A stretch of 36,685 nucleotides of DNA, from assembly GCF_040100845.1 (NCBI RefSeq), contig NZ_JAZHSH010000003.1:1-36685 (forward strand), written 5' to 3'. This stretch comes from Chengkuizengella sp. SCS-71B. GTDB lineage: Bacteria > Bacillota > Bacilli > Paenibacillales > KCTC-33759. Both the position numbers and the translations under genes were made by a program. Each line of letters opens with the position of its first letter. The first letter of the stretch is position 1. Under the pieces are notes generated by a model. That model saw nothing but the letters and a program-made list of their open reading frames with translations. It searched no databases and had not been told where the DNA came from. Shown one piece after another: positions 16,471-23,995 of the stretch.

Positions 16471-17298
16471 TTGAATCATATTGTAGAAGCAAGTTGGTTA
16501 AGAGACAATCTTTCTAATGTACGTGTCATTGATTGCAGATTTGAATTAGGTAATCCCACTGCTGGACTTCTTAGTTATTTAGGAGATCATATCCCTGGGG
16601 CTTTATACTTTGATTTGAATCAGGATATGTCTGGGAAAGTGGAGGAACATGGTGGTAGACATCCACTGCCTAAAATCGATGAGTTTTGTGACAAACTATC
16701 TGCAGCAGGCATTGACCATAATACAACTGTTATTGCATACGACGATCAAGGTGGCGCGTTTGCCTCTCGATTTTGGTGGATGTTATCCTATCTCGGTCAC
16801 AAAAAAGTAAGTGTGTTAAATGGTGGTTATTCTCTATGGAAGCAAAACGGTAATCCTGTTACATCAGAAATACCTATGATGCAAAAAAAGACATTCGTTC
16901 CTAACATATTAAGTGACCTGCTTGTATCCATGCAAGAAGTGAAGGAGCGTATTGGAGATGAAAATTCCACTATTATCGACTCAAGAGAACAAATTCGTTA
17001 CGATGGAATAGAAGAACCTATCGATATCATTGGGGGACACATCCCATCAGCAATAAATGCTTTCTGGAAAGAAGGATTAAATGATCAAGGAACTTGGAAA
17101 AGTATAGATGAACAGCAACAGCGATTCAGCCAAATCGATAAACAAAAAGAAGTGATCGTTTATTGTGGCTCAGGTGTTACGGCTTGTCCAAATGTCCTTG
17201 CTTTAAAAGAAGTGGGTTTTAAAGATGTAAAGTTATACTTAGGTAGCTGGAGTGATTGGATTACTTATAACGACAATCCAGTCGGTACTAATGAATAA
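16471..17298 (+). CDS. Two-domain rhodanese sulfurtransferase
   Basis: Thiosulfate or 3-mercaptopyruvate sulfurtransferase: transfers sulfur to cyanide or thiol acceptors in the cytoplasm. Two rhodanese folds: residues ~1-130 (inactive, with VIDCRF and DHIPGA-type motifs) and ~155-270 carrying the active-site loop VIVYCGSGVTACPN, whose CGSGVTA form is typical of mercaptopyruvate/thiosulfate sulfurtransferases. The ORF opens upstream at TTG 16453, which lies just before the ribosome site; AAAGGAGG (16456-16463) is 7 bases from TTG 16471, so the start is TTG 16471 (275 aa). Upstream, TTGACA (16374-16379) and extended -10 TGTTACAAT (to 16399) are only 14 bases apart, so the promoter is weakly supported. 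Confidence 0.9.
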   Translation: MNHIVEASWLRDNLSNVRVIDCRFELGNPTAGLLSYLGDHIPGALYFDLNQDMSGKVEEHGGRHPLPKIDEFCDKLSAAGIDHNTTVIAYDDQGGAFASRFWWMLSYLGHKKVSVLNGGYSLWKQNGNPVTSEIPMMQKKTFVPNILSDLLVSMQEVKERIGDENSTIIDSREQIRYDGIEEPIDIIGGHIPSAINAFWKEGLNDQGTWKSIDEQQQRFSQIDKQKEVIVYCGSGVTACPNVLALKEVGFKDVKLYLGSWSDWITYNDNPVGTNE

Positions 17299-17346
17299 TA
17301 TTTAAGGATACCGAAGGGAACACCATATCCTATAACAAAGAAAGCG

Positions 17347-17386
17347 AAAGAAGCACAATACCCTGATTATGTGCTTCTTTATATTT
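17347..17386 (+). terminator. Terminator after the sulfurtransferase gene, possibly bidirectional
   Basis: Eleven-bp stem (17347-17357 with 17370-17380), followed by TATATTTA; it lies between convergent genes. Confidence 0.7.
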
Positions 17387-17423
17387 AGTTCATCCCACTA
17401 CCCTCTTTACGTATTTTTAGGTG

Positions 17424-18530
17424 TTATTTCTCAATTTTTATTTCATTTTTTTCGTCTAATTTAATGGTTTCTCCCAATACTGTTTCAGCGAATGATATTG
17501 GTACATAAACTCGATTTTTGTAAGAGGCTGATGTCAATTCTAATACCACTGATTTCTCATCATCAATAAAAACTTTCCTATCTCCTTCCTTAATAGAGAT
17601 TTGAGTCATACCTTTGAATAATATTACAGATCTCGTTTTTGGCTCCCACTTTACTTTGTAGTCAAAATATTTACCTAAATCTCTTAAAGAAACCATAGTT
17701 ATCTGAGCCTCATCCACCGTTTTTGTATAATAGGAAACTTTATTTTTAGAATCATTGTTATTCTGATCGGATACAGTAGATAGTTTGCTTAAAGGTATTT
17801 TTATTACAGGTGTACCTACATAACCTGCTGCAATTTCATATTCATTAAATACTACATTTAGTTTTTCATTCTCAACATAATAACCTTGATCTTCTCTTAT
17901 AGATTCAAAAGAATCCTTAAATAATTGTTCATTACTCTCAATTTCTTTTTGAATCAGTTGATTTAGCTTTTCTCTATCTGTTACGAAATGTTCCAATTCT
18001 ACAATGTGTCCCTTTGCATCATCAATGATATTGATGGAATCAACTTCATTGATCCCATTGGCTGCTATATAGCCCATCGTGTAAGTTTTAAATACAATTG
18101 AAACCATGTTCCCAGAAATCTTTACCTCATAATTTATAAATAAACGATATGGACCTGTTGGTGAATCATGGGGACCTGATAAAGCATCATCACCTAACTC
18201 TTTTTGTTCATCATTAAACACTTTTGACTGTTTCTCTACTTCTGCTGTTTTTTGTTCTACAAATTGTTTTATTTGTTCGTTTACTTCTTTTTGAAATTTT
18301 CCATCCTTCAATCCTTTGACAACGGGTAATTCACCTTCAACTACTACAAATTCATTCTGGAAAGTATACTCCTTTGATTCAACGGTTGCTTCAGATGATT
18401 GTTGTAAATCAAAAAGAGCTAACTCCATTGCTATTGGCTGAGAGGAAATCGATGAATCTGCCAGAGAAAATTGAATTCCTCCAAACAGTAAAGTACCTGA
18501 TAATGTTAATAAAATAGCTGTTTTTTTCAT
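17424..18530 (-). CDS. Exported DUF4163/DUF3298-type protein with stalk domain
   Basis: 368 aa with a signal peptide (MKKTAILLTLSGTLLFGG.. cut probably after SLA at about 24). Residues ~50-150 resemble DUF4163 and ~160-245 DUF3298, the pair found in PdaC-, RsiV- and YjeA-like cell-envelope proteins. Residues ~265-368 are a copper-amine-oxidase-like stalk domain (MVSLRDLGKYFDYKVKWEP; NRVYVPISFAETVLG). No catalytic deacetylase or anti-sigma domain is present, so it is more likely a wall- or ligand-binding protein. AGGAG lies 8 bases before the ATG. Upstream is a TGTAAC-N5-TGTAAC repeat matching the WalR consensus. Confidence 0.78.
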   Translation of the reverse strand: MKKTAILLTLSGTLLFGGIQFSLADSSISSQPIAMELALFDLQQSSEATVESKEYTFQNEFVVVEGELPVVKGLKDGKFQKEVNEQIKQFVEQKTAEVEKQSKVFNDEQKELGDDALSGPHDSPTGPYRLFINYEVKISGNMVSIVFKTYTMGYIAANGINEVDSINIIDDAKGHIVELEHFVTDREKLNQLIQKEIESNEQLFKDSFESIREDQGYYVENEKLNVVFNEYEIAAGYVGTPVIKIPLSKLSTVSDQNNNDSKNKVSYYTKTVDEAQITMVSLRDLGKYFDYKVKWEPKTRSVILFKGMTQISIKEGDRKVFIDDEKSVVLELTSASYKNRVYVPISFAETVLGETIKLDEKNEIKIEK

Positions 18531-18596
18531 TTGTTTCGCTCCTGTTTTATATGATTTGTTTACATGACTTATCTTAACTTGTTCCTTTTTATAAAG

Positions 18597-18624
18597 GGTG
18601 ACAAAGAGTTACAAAGTGGTTACA
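18597..18624 (-). promoter_or_regulatory. WalR-like box upstream of the DUF4163/DUF3298 gene
   Basis: On the minus strand TGTAAC-CACTT-TGTAAC (18624-18608) fits the WalR (YycF) consensus TGT(A/T)A(A/T/C)-N5-TGT(A/T)A(A/T/C) exactly; it runs on into TCTT-TGTCAC. The block 18597-18612 matches 15 of 16 bases of the motif at 7467-7482. Start codon is 78 bases downstream. Confidence 0.55.
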
Positions 18625-18673
18625 TTCTCGTTGATTGGCAAACCTGAATAAAATCTAATGAATACAAAACAAA

Positions 18674-18706
18674 TTAGTACCAAGTTCTAATACTAAGTGT
18701 TATAAT
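18674..18706 (+). promoter_or_regulatory. FapR-like operator over the fabF promoter
   Basis: TTAGTACCAAGTTCTAA at 18674-18690 is very close to the Bacillus FapR 17-bp operator (TTAGTACC, short centre, half-site TACTAA; here TTCTAA). It overlaps the -35 side of an extended -10 promoter (TG at 18698-18699, T, TATAAT at 18701-18706). FapR represses lipid synthesis genes until malonyl-CoA binds it. Confidence 0.6.
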
Positions 18707-18849
18707 ACTACATATAGCATCTAATTAATTACTACATCCCAAAAACAACACGTAATTTAAATAAATCAGCAAGTTAAAGTAACGTAATTAGTATGAGCCT
18801 TTGAGAATTATATAAGAATTAATTATTTGAAATGAAAGTAGGAGAAAAT

Positions 18850-20082
18850 ATGAAACGTAGAGTTGTAGTTACAGGTACTGGCATCGTCTCACCACTAGGG
18901 AATAATATAGATACGTTCTGGGAAAACATTAAACAAGGAAAATCAGGAATTAACAAACTTAATCCTGAAGAGTTTAAAGGAATCGGTACCCAAATAGGTG
19001 GATTAGTTAAGGATTTCACTCCAGAAGAATATTTCGATCTAAAAGAACTACAAAAATATGATTTATTCATTCAATATGCTTATGCAGCAACAAAACAAGC
19101 TCTTGATCAAGCAAACCTTGATATGGAGCAAGTAAATAAACAACGAATCGGGGTCTACATGGGTTCTGGTATTGGAGGGATGGATACCTTATTAGATAAT
19201 CACAATGCCATGTTAGAAAGAGGACCACGAAGAGTGTCTCCATTTATGATTCCAATGATGATCAGTAATATGGCTACTGGAATCATATCTATTAAAACAG
19301 GGTTTAGTGGACCTAGTTTTTCTCCCGTATCTGCTTGTGCAACTGGAAACCAAGCAATTGGAGAAGCTTTTCTAAACATCCAAAATGGGTATTCTGATGC
19401 AATTTTAACAGGAGGAGCCGAAGCTACGATTAATCCTCTAGCTTTTGCTGGTTTTTCAAGAATGAAGGCAATGTCTACTCAAAATGAAACGCCAACAACA
19501 GCGAGTCGCCCATTTGATGCAACACGTGATGGTTTTGTAATGTCCGAAGGGGCAGGGGCATTATTTCTTGAAGAATATGAACATGCAAAAAATCGAGGAG
19601 CCAAAATATTAGGTGAAATAGTAGGTTATGGAGCTACAACAGATGCTTATCACATTACCACACCTGATTATCAAGGTGCAGCTAACGCCATGAAAATCGC
19701 CATGGACATGGGAGAAATCCACCCAGAAGATGTGGATTATATTAATGCCCATGCTACAAGCACTCCTGAAGGAGATAAATCAGAGACAAAAGCGATCAAA
19801 TCAGTCTTTAACGATCATGCATATAACTTAAAAGTAAGTGCTACGAAATCAATGACAGGACATATGTTTGGTGCAGCAGGAGGAATAGAGGCGATTATCA
19901 CACTAAAAAGCATCTCTGAAAATTTTGCACCTGCTACAATAAACTATGAACATCCAGATTCTGAATGTGACCTTAATTGTGTTCCAAATGAAGGGATTCA
20001 TACTCAAATCAATGTAGCGCTATCCAACGGATTCGGTTTTGGTGGGCATAACGCAGTCATAGCGATGAAAAAACATATTTAA
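18850..20082 (+). CDS. fabF: Beta-ketoacyl-ACP synthase II
   Basis: Elongating condensing enzyme of type II fatty acid synthesis: joins malonyl-ACP to acyl-ACP. Numbering from the ATG at 18850: nucleophile C163 in SACATG, H301 in NAHATSTP and H338 in TGHMFGAAGG, the Cys-His-His set of KAS II; the lysine of SATKSMTGH is present too. Length 410 aa matches. The ORF opens 18 bases earlier, but AGTAGGAG precedes the ATG at 18850, which gives the usual MKRRVVVTGTGIVSPLGN. It stands alone, with no acpP or fabD beside it, so it may be an extra copy, or the main fabF relocated. A FapR-like operator overlaps its promoter. Confidence 0.93.
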   Translation: MKRRVVVTGTGIVSPLGNNIDTFWENIKQGKSGINKLNPEEFKGIGTQIGGLVKDFTPEEYFDLKELQKYDLFIQYAYAATKQALDQANLDMEQVNKQRIGVYMGSGIGGMDTLLDNHNAMLERGPRRVSPFMIPMMISNMATGIISIKTGFSGPSFSPVSACATGNQAIGEAFLNIQNGYSDAILTGGAEATINPLAFAGFSRMKAMSTQNETPTTASRPFDATRDGFVMSEGAGALFLEEYEHAKNRGAKILGEIVGYGATTDAYHITTPDYQGAANAMKIAMDMGEIHPEDVDYINAHATSTPEGDKSETKAIKSVFNDHAYNLKVSATKSMTGHMFGAAGGIEAIITLKSISENFAPATINYEHPDSECDLNCVPNEGIHTQINVALSNGFGFGGHNAVIAMKKHI

Positions 20083-20115
20083 ATGTTTCGTATTTATAAA
20101 ATTTCAGAATGAATG

Positions 20116-20150
20116 AAACCAGAATAGAATCTGTCCTATTCTGGTTTTTA
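20116..20150 (+). terminator. Terminator after fabF
   Basis: Twelve-bp stem (20116-20127 with 20136-20147) followed by TTTTTATT on the plus strand; lies between convergent genes. Confidence 0.85.
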
Positions 20151-20174
20151 TTCATTATTGATCGTATAGACAAT

Positions 20175-21386
20175 TTAATTTAAGTTTAACTTTTCTTCTA
20201 AAATACGAGTATAACCTGTATGAGAAGTAACAGAAGAGCTATTTAAAAACATGACTTCATCAATTTCATGTTTCGTTATATATTCATACACATCCCCAGA
20301 ATAATGACGCAAATCAATAAAGTGTATCTGCTCATAGTGAGGAATCAGAAAAGGAATAAATGAATTCGCATAGGAATCTTTAATAATTAAAATTCGGTCT
20401 CCTTCTTGCTCTGTTTCAATATGAGCCGAAGGAAAATCTCCACCAAGAAACTTTCCATAACCTTCTTTATTCTCTTGGATCACTTCTCCCTGTGTTAATT
20501 TTCCATTTTTTAAAGCTTTAAATGTGTATTCCATAAAAGGCTCATAGATAAAAATCGTGTCAGGATCTGCTGCTAAATTTTTATTTAAAGTGGCATTATA
20601 AGTTGTACCTAAAAATTGCCCTGCTTTTTTCTCCGAATATTGCCCTAACGGAATTGCACTCTCTCCAATTTGCTCCATAAAGGAAGTATATGCATAATAT
20701 GCACCTAGCGCTGTCCAGTGGTGATCCGTTCGAAAATAGGTGTACTCATTTTTATTTTCCTCCAACATTTTATAGGCAGGAATACTATGAATAGATTCAT
20801 CAAGCAGGTCATTTACAAATTGAATCGATTCTGACTGTGGAGGAGCCATATCGGAATACTTTTCATCAAGAAAATATTCTATAGCAGTAGGCACAATCAA
20901 AGAATATATCTCGACTTCATTTCCGATTTTACCCCTAAATGTATTTAAAGCTCTTGAGTATTGTTCTGCAGCCTCTGGTGTATAGTAATACAACGACATT
21001 GCTTTATTACCAACGACTACATAATTGCCTTTCGACTCTACTATCGTTACTTCGTCTTCACCCGAAAAACCTTTCATTTCTAATAGAACACTACCACATG
21101 TTATAAAAAACTCGCGAAAAGGAAAGCTATCAGAATAATATAACTCAAAATCCTGAATATATTTCCCTGAAATTAAGTCATTCCAATTTAAGACAGGCAT
21201 TTCAGCTAGAGTTCTGTTTTCTTTGGCTGAGATTAAAGAATCATTAGTATTAAAAAAGTTTAATAGAAAAAATATAATCAAAGTTCCGATAAATAAAATT
21301 ACGTTTAAATTCATTCTTTTTTTCTTACTAGTATCCAAGGTCGCTTGTTCATTTATACTAACCTTCAAATTCACTCTTTCACTCAT
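20175..21386 (-). CDS. DHHW-family (AlgX/AlgJ-like) acetylation partner protein
   Basis: 403 aa with a short cytoplasmic N-terminus, one membrane helix (about 27-46) and a large extracellular domain of the SGNH/AlgX type. Family signature DHHW is visible (FRTDHHWTALGAYYAY at ~216), and the later KDSYANSFIPFL resembles the block with the conserved catalytic Asp/Ser region. Known relatives act outside the membrane with an MBOAT protein to O-acetylate surface polysaccharide. It begins 12 bases after that MBOAT gene, with AGGAAGGAG before its ATG. The polysaccharide is unknown, and no glycosyltransferases flank it. Confidence 0.85.
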   Translation of the reverse strand: MSERVNLKVSINEQATLDTSKKKRMNLNVILFIGTLIIFFLLNFFNTNDSLISAKENRTLAEMPVLNWNDLISGKYIQDFELYYSDSFPFREFFITCGSVLLEMKGFSGEDEVTIVESKGNYVVVGNKAMSLYYYTPEAAEQYSRALNTFRGKIGNEVEIYSLIVPTAIEYFLDEKYSDMAPPQSESIQFVNDLLDESIHSIPAYKMLEENKNEYTYFRTDHHWTALGAYYAYTSFMEQIGESAIPLGQYSEKKAGQFLGTTYNATLNKNLAADPDTIFIYEPFMEYTFKALKNGKLTQGEVIQENKEGYGKFLGGDFPSAHIETEQEGDRILIIKDSYANSFIPFLIPHYEQIHFIDLRHYSGDVYEYITKHEIDEVMFLNSSSVTSHTGYTRILEEKLNLN

Positions 21387-21398
21387 AAGTACTCCTTC

Positions 21399-22817
21399 CT
21401 AGAATCGAAAATATAAAAATGGATTGTACGTGCTCCCAACTAACAATGTTGTAGAAATGATGAGTATAAAAAAGTTGAATATAGGCACGGCGATGTCATT
21501 AGAAACTCTGGTTTGCAACTTCTCAGGAAGAACCCTGATCAATTTATTAAAAATCCATTTTGGTATTGGTGTTGTAGCGATGACAGCTGCGATAAAAAAG
21601 ATCAAATTATTATTAAAATGGACATTTAAGATTACATCAACAAATGCGTTTGAATTTAACCCAAATAAACTTTTAATGAATAGCAACCCTTGTTTCATAT
21701 CAGTAAAGTAGAAAAATACCCAACCTATTAACATGGCAACAGTCAAATAAAGATGAGAAAACCAAACTGGCAATCTATTAAATATAGAAAGTAAAAATTT
21801 CTTTTCTATGAAAATCAATGTTCCAAAATATAGACCCCAAATAATAAAATTCCAGCTAGCTCCATGCCATAAGCCCGTCAAAAACCAAACGATAAATAAA
21901 TTTCTAATAGGGAATTTTTTATTTCCACCTAATGGGATATAAACATAATCTCTAAAGAATCCACCAAGAGACATATTCCATCTACGCCAAAATTCTGTTG
22001 CTGATTTTGAAACATACGGATAATTAAAGTTTTCAGGATATGTAAAACCAAACATTTTTCCAAGTCCAATAGCCATATCTGAATAACCCGAAAAGTCAAA
22101 ATAAATTTGAATTGCAAATAAAGAAATTCCAAACCAAGCACCTAACACTGAAACCTCACTTACATTACCGTCTAAAAAAAGAGCAGCCGTTTCACCTGCT
22201 GTATTTGCAAGTATAACCTTTTTCCCCAAACCTATTACAAATCTATTAATTCCTTGACTAAAATTAGATAAAGAGAATGAACGATTTTGCATTTCATGTT
22301 GAATATCTGTATAACGTACAATTGGACCAGCGATTAATTGTGGGAACAATGATATGTATAAAAGTACGTTTACCTTTGAAGTTGAGGTCGGAACATCTCC
22401 TCTATAAACATCTACAAGATAAGAAATGACTTGAAATGTGAAAAATGAAATCCCAATTGGTAATCCAATCCCTGAATAAGGAAGGTCTGCATGTAATAAA
22501 AGATTAAAATTTTGGATTAAAAAGTCAATGTATTTAAAAAACACTAACACACTTAAATTGATAGTGATACCAATGGTTAAGATCCATTTCTTTCTTCTCA
22601 CGTGATCTTTATTTTTATTGATCAAAATACCGAAGTAATAGCCAACTATAGCACAACTTAATAGTAAAATGACCCAAACTGGCTCACCCCATGCATAAAA
22701 AATAAATGAGGATATAATCAATACACAATTCCGATATAAAGGGGATTTAAATGCGTAATATGATAAAAGTAATAACGGTAAAAATAAATAAAGAAATGTT
22801 AAACTAGAAAAAACCAA
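21399..22817 (-). CDS. MBOAT-family O-acyltransferase (AlgI-like)
   Basis: 472-aa polytopic membrane protein moving acyl groups across the membrane for polysaccharide O-acetylation. The opening VFSSLTFLYLFLPLLLLSYY, FFKYIDF, WRRWNMSLGGFFRDYVYIPLGGN, and the catalytic histidine in GLWHGASWNFIIWG (~residue 320) are diagnostic of the AlgI/PatA/DltB group. Length is normal. The start is TTG 22817, with AAGGGG 10 bases upstream. It forms a pair with the DHHW gene downstream. TGTAAT-N4-TGTAAT (22867-22852) lies in its leader, faintly like the WalR-type repeats elsewhere. Confidence 0.9.
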   Translation of the reverse strand: MVFSSLTFLYLFLPLLLLSYYAFKSPLYRNCVLIISSFIFYAWGEPVWVILLLSCAIVGYYFGILINKNKDHVRRKKWILTIGITINLSVLVFFKYIDFLIQNFNLLLHADLPYSGIGLPIGISFFTFQVISYLVDVYRGDVPTSTSKVNVLLYISLFPQLIAGPIVRYTDIQHEMQNRSFSLSNFSQGINRFVIGLGKKVILANTAGETAALFLDGNVSEVSVLGAWFGISLFAIQIYFDFSGYSDMAIGLGKMFGFTYPENFNYPYVSKSATEFWRRWNMSLGGFFRDYVYIPLGGNKKFPIRNLFIVWFLTGLWHGASWNFIIWGLYFGTLIFIEKKFLLSIFNRLPVWFSHLYLTVAMLIGWVFFYFTDMKQGLLFIKSLFGLNSNAFVDVILNVHFNNNLIFFIAAVIATTPIPKWIFNKLIRVLPEKLQTRVSNDIAVPIFNFFILIISTTLLVGSTYNPFLYFRF

Positions 22818-22887
22818 TCGGTTTCAACCCCTTCTTATGTCTGAACGAAAAATTACAAGCTATTACATTTTACAACAAAAATGGACA

Positions 22888-22920
22888 TAAGAAAACCCAG
22901 ACCTCATGCAGTCTGGGTTT
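22888..22920 (-). terminator. Terminator of tmRNA
   Basis: Ten-bp perfect stem (22893-22902 with 22911-22920), 8-base loop, then TTTTCTTA on the minus strand, 4 bases past the tmRNA CCA end. Confidence 0.88.
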
Positions 22921-22923
22921 CCA

Positions 22924-23290
22924 TGGTGGAGGCGAGGGGAGTCGAACCCCTGTCCGAAAATATCGCCACATAAGCTTCTACGGGTGTAGTTACTTGAGAA
23001 AGTTTCGCTTAAACAGCCGCCAAGTAACCCGCTACTGTTTAAACTAGTCTGATTATCTTCTTCCGCTGACCTCAGACGGAGATCAAACGGCGTAGCCCAC
23101 TAAAGTTGAGCCCTAAGCCTGCCACATGGGCGATGGAAGGTTAGAGCTAGCCCGCTGGTTATTAAGCAGCTAAAGCTAAGTTATTGTTTTGTTTGCCGTT
23201 TAAATAGGCTTTAGCGTTGATGAAGTGGACGCGTCCCCACTACCCGCTACTCATGCTCAAACTATCCCCGTCGAATCCATAAACGCCCCC
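22924..23290 (-). ncRNA. ssrA: Transfer-messenger RNA (tmRNA)
   Basis: About 367 nt, rescues stalled ribosomes with SmpB. The tRNA-like ends pair: 5' GGGGGCG (23290-23284) with CGCCUCC near the 3' CCA (22924-22926), and the T-arm GGTTCGACTCCC lies at 22937-22948. The tag reading frame runs from GGC 23197 to TAA 23162-23164, encoding GKQNNNLALAA, giving a tag of (A)GKQNNNLALAA like that of Bacillus species, ending in the LAA-type proteolysis signal. Resume codon chosen by similarity to Bacillus tags. The neighbour smpB is the expected partner. Confidence 0.95.
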
Positions 23291-23297
23291 AGGATAG

Positions 23298-23319
23298 AAA
23301 AAAGCTTCCATGAGAAGCT
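23298..23319 (-). terminator. Hairpin with T-run between smpB and ssrA
   Basis: On the minus strand AGCTTC-TCATG-GAAGCT followed by TTTTTTC, ending 8 bases upstream of the mature tmRNA 5' end. It may end smpB mRNA, or lie in the precursor of tmRNA as a processing hairpin. Confidence 0.55.
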
Positions 23320-23429
23320 ATTTCTTAAGGCAACACTCAAAGTGTTTGTTTGTTGCTGTACATATAGTATAACACATCAATTGTCTTTTATCTAAATTAA
23401 TTGCTGGAAACGAAGGTCTAGAATGGGAA

Positions 23430-23909
23430 CTATCTTGCCACTTTTTGTTTTTCTCGAAGTGCTCTTTGAATATCTCGCTGTGCATCTTTTTTCTTTGCTG
23501 TTTCCCTTTTATCAAATTGCTTTTTACCTTTACCTAAACCTAGCAATAACTTTGCAAAACCATTTTTTATATAAATTTTTAATGGAACTAATGCGTATCC
23601 CTGCTGTTTTGACGCACCACAAAGTGTATCAATTTGCTTTCTTTTGAGCAATAATTTCCGAGGACGAGTCGGATCATCTGGATTGTTGCGATTACCTTGT
23701 TCAAAAGGACTTACGTGCATGTTATGAATAAACGCTTCTCCATTACGGATTGTAGCAAAGCTATCTGATAAATTCGTTTTCCCCCCACGAATTGACTTGA
23801 TTTCAGTCCCTGTTAAAACAAGACCTGCTTCAAATGTATCTTCAATAAAATAATCATGGGATGCTTTTTTATTTTGAGCTAAAGGTTTATCTGTGGTTTT
23901 TTTGCTCAT
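23430..23909 (-). CDS. smpB: SsrA-binding protein SmpB
   Basis: 159-aa RNA-binding protein of trans-translation. It binds the tRNA-like part of tmRNA and the stalled ribosome. Family blocks visible: [27 protein letters not shown] in the first third, [13 protein letters not shown], and the basic C-terminal tail ([21 protein letters not shown]). GGAGGAG precedes the ATG. The order rnr-smpB-ssrA is the standard Firmicute one, and a tmRNA gene lies about 140 bases downstream. Confidence 0.97.
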   Translation of the reverse strand: MSKKTTDKPLAQNKKASHDYFIEDTFEAGLVLTGTEIKSIRGGKTNLSDSFATIRNGEAFIHNMHVSPFEQGNRNNPDDPTRPRKLLLKRKQIDTLCGASKQQGYALVPLKIYIKNGFAKLLLGLGKGKKQFDKRETAKKKDAQRDIQRALREKQKVAR

Positions 23910-23995
23910 TTTTTCACTCCTCCCGAGAGTGTAAAAACTACTCTATTAATGTAATTAGAAATTAATTCTATCAGTTACCTTCATTGAAATCAACA

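Noticed and set aside
18674-18700. FapR dyad using half-sites TTAGTA and TACTAA (18691-18696)
   Set aside because: Spaced 11 bases instead of 5; the alternative half-site TTCTAA gives the correct 17-bp site.
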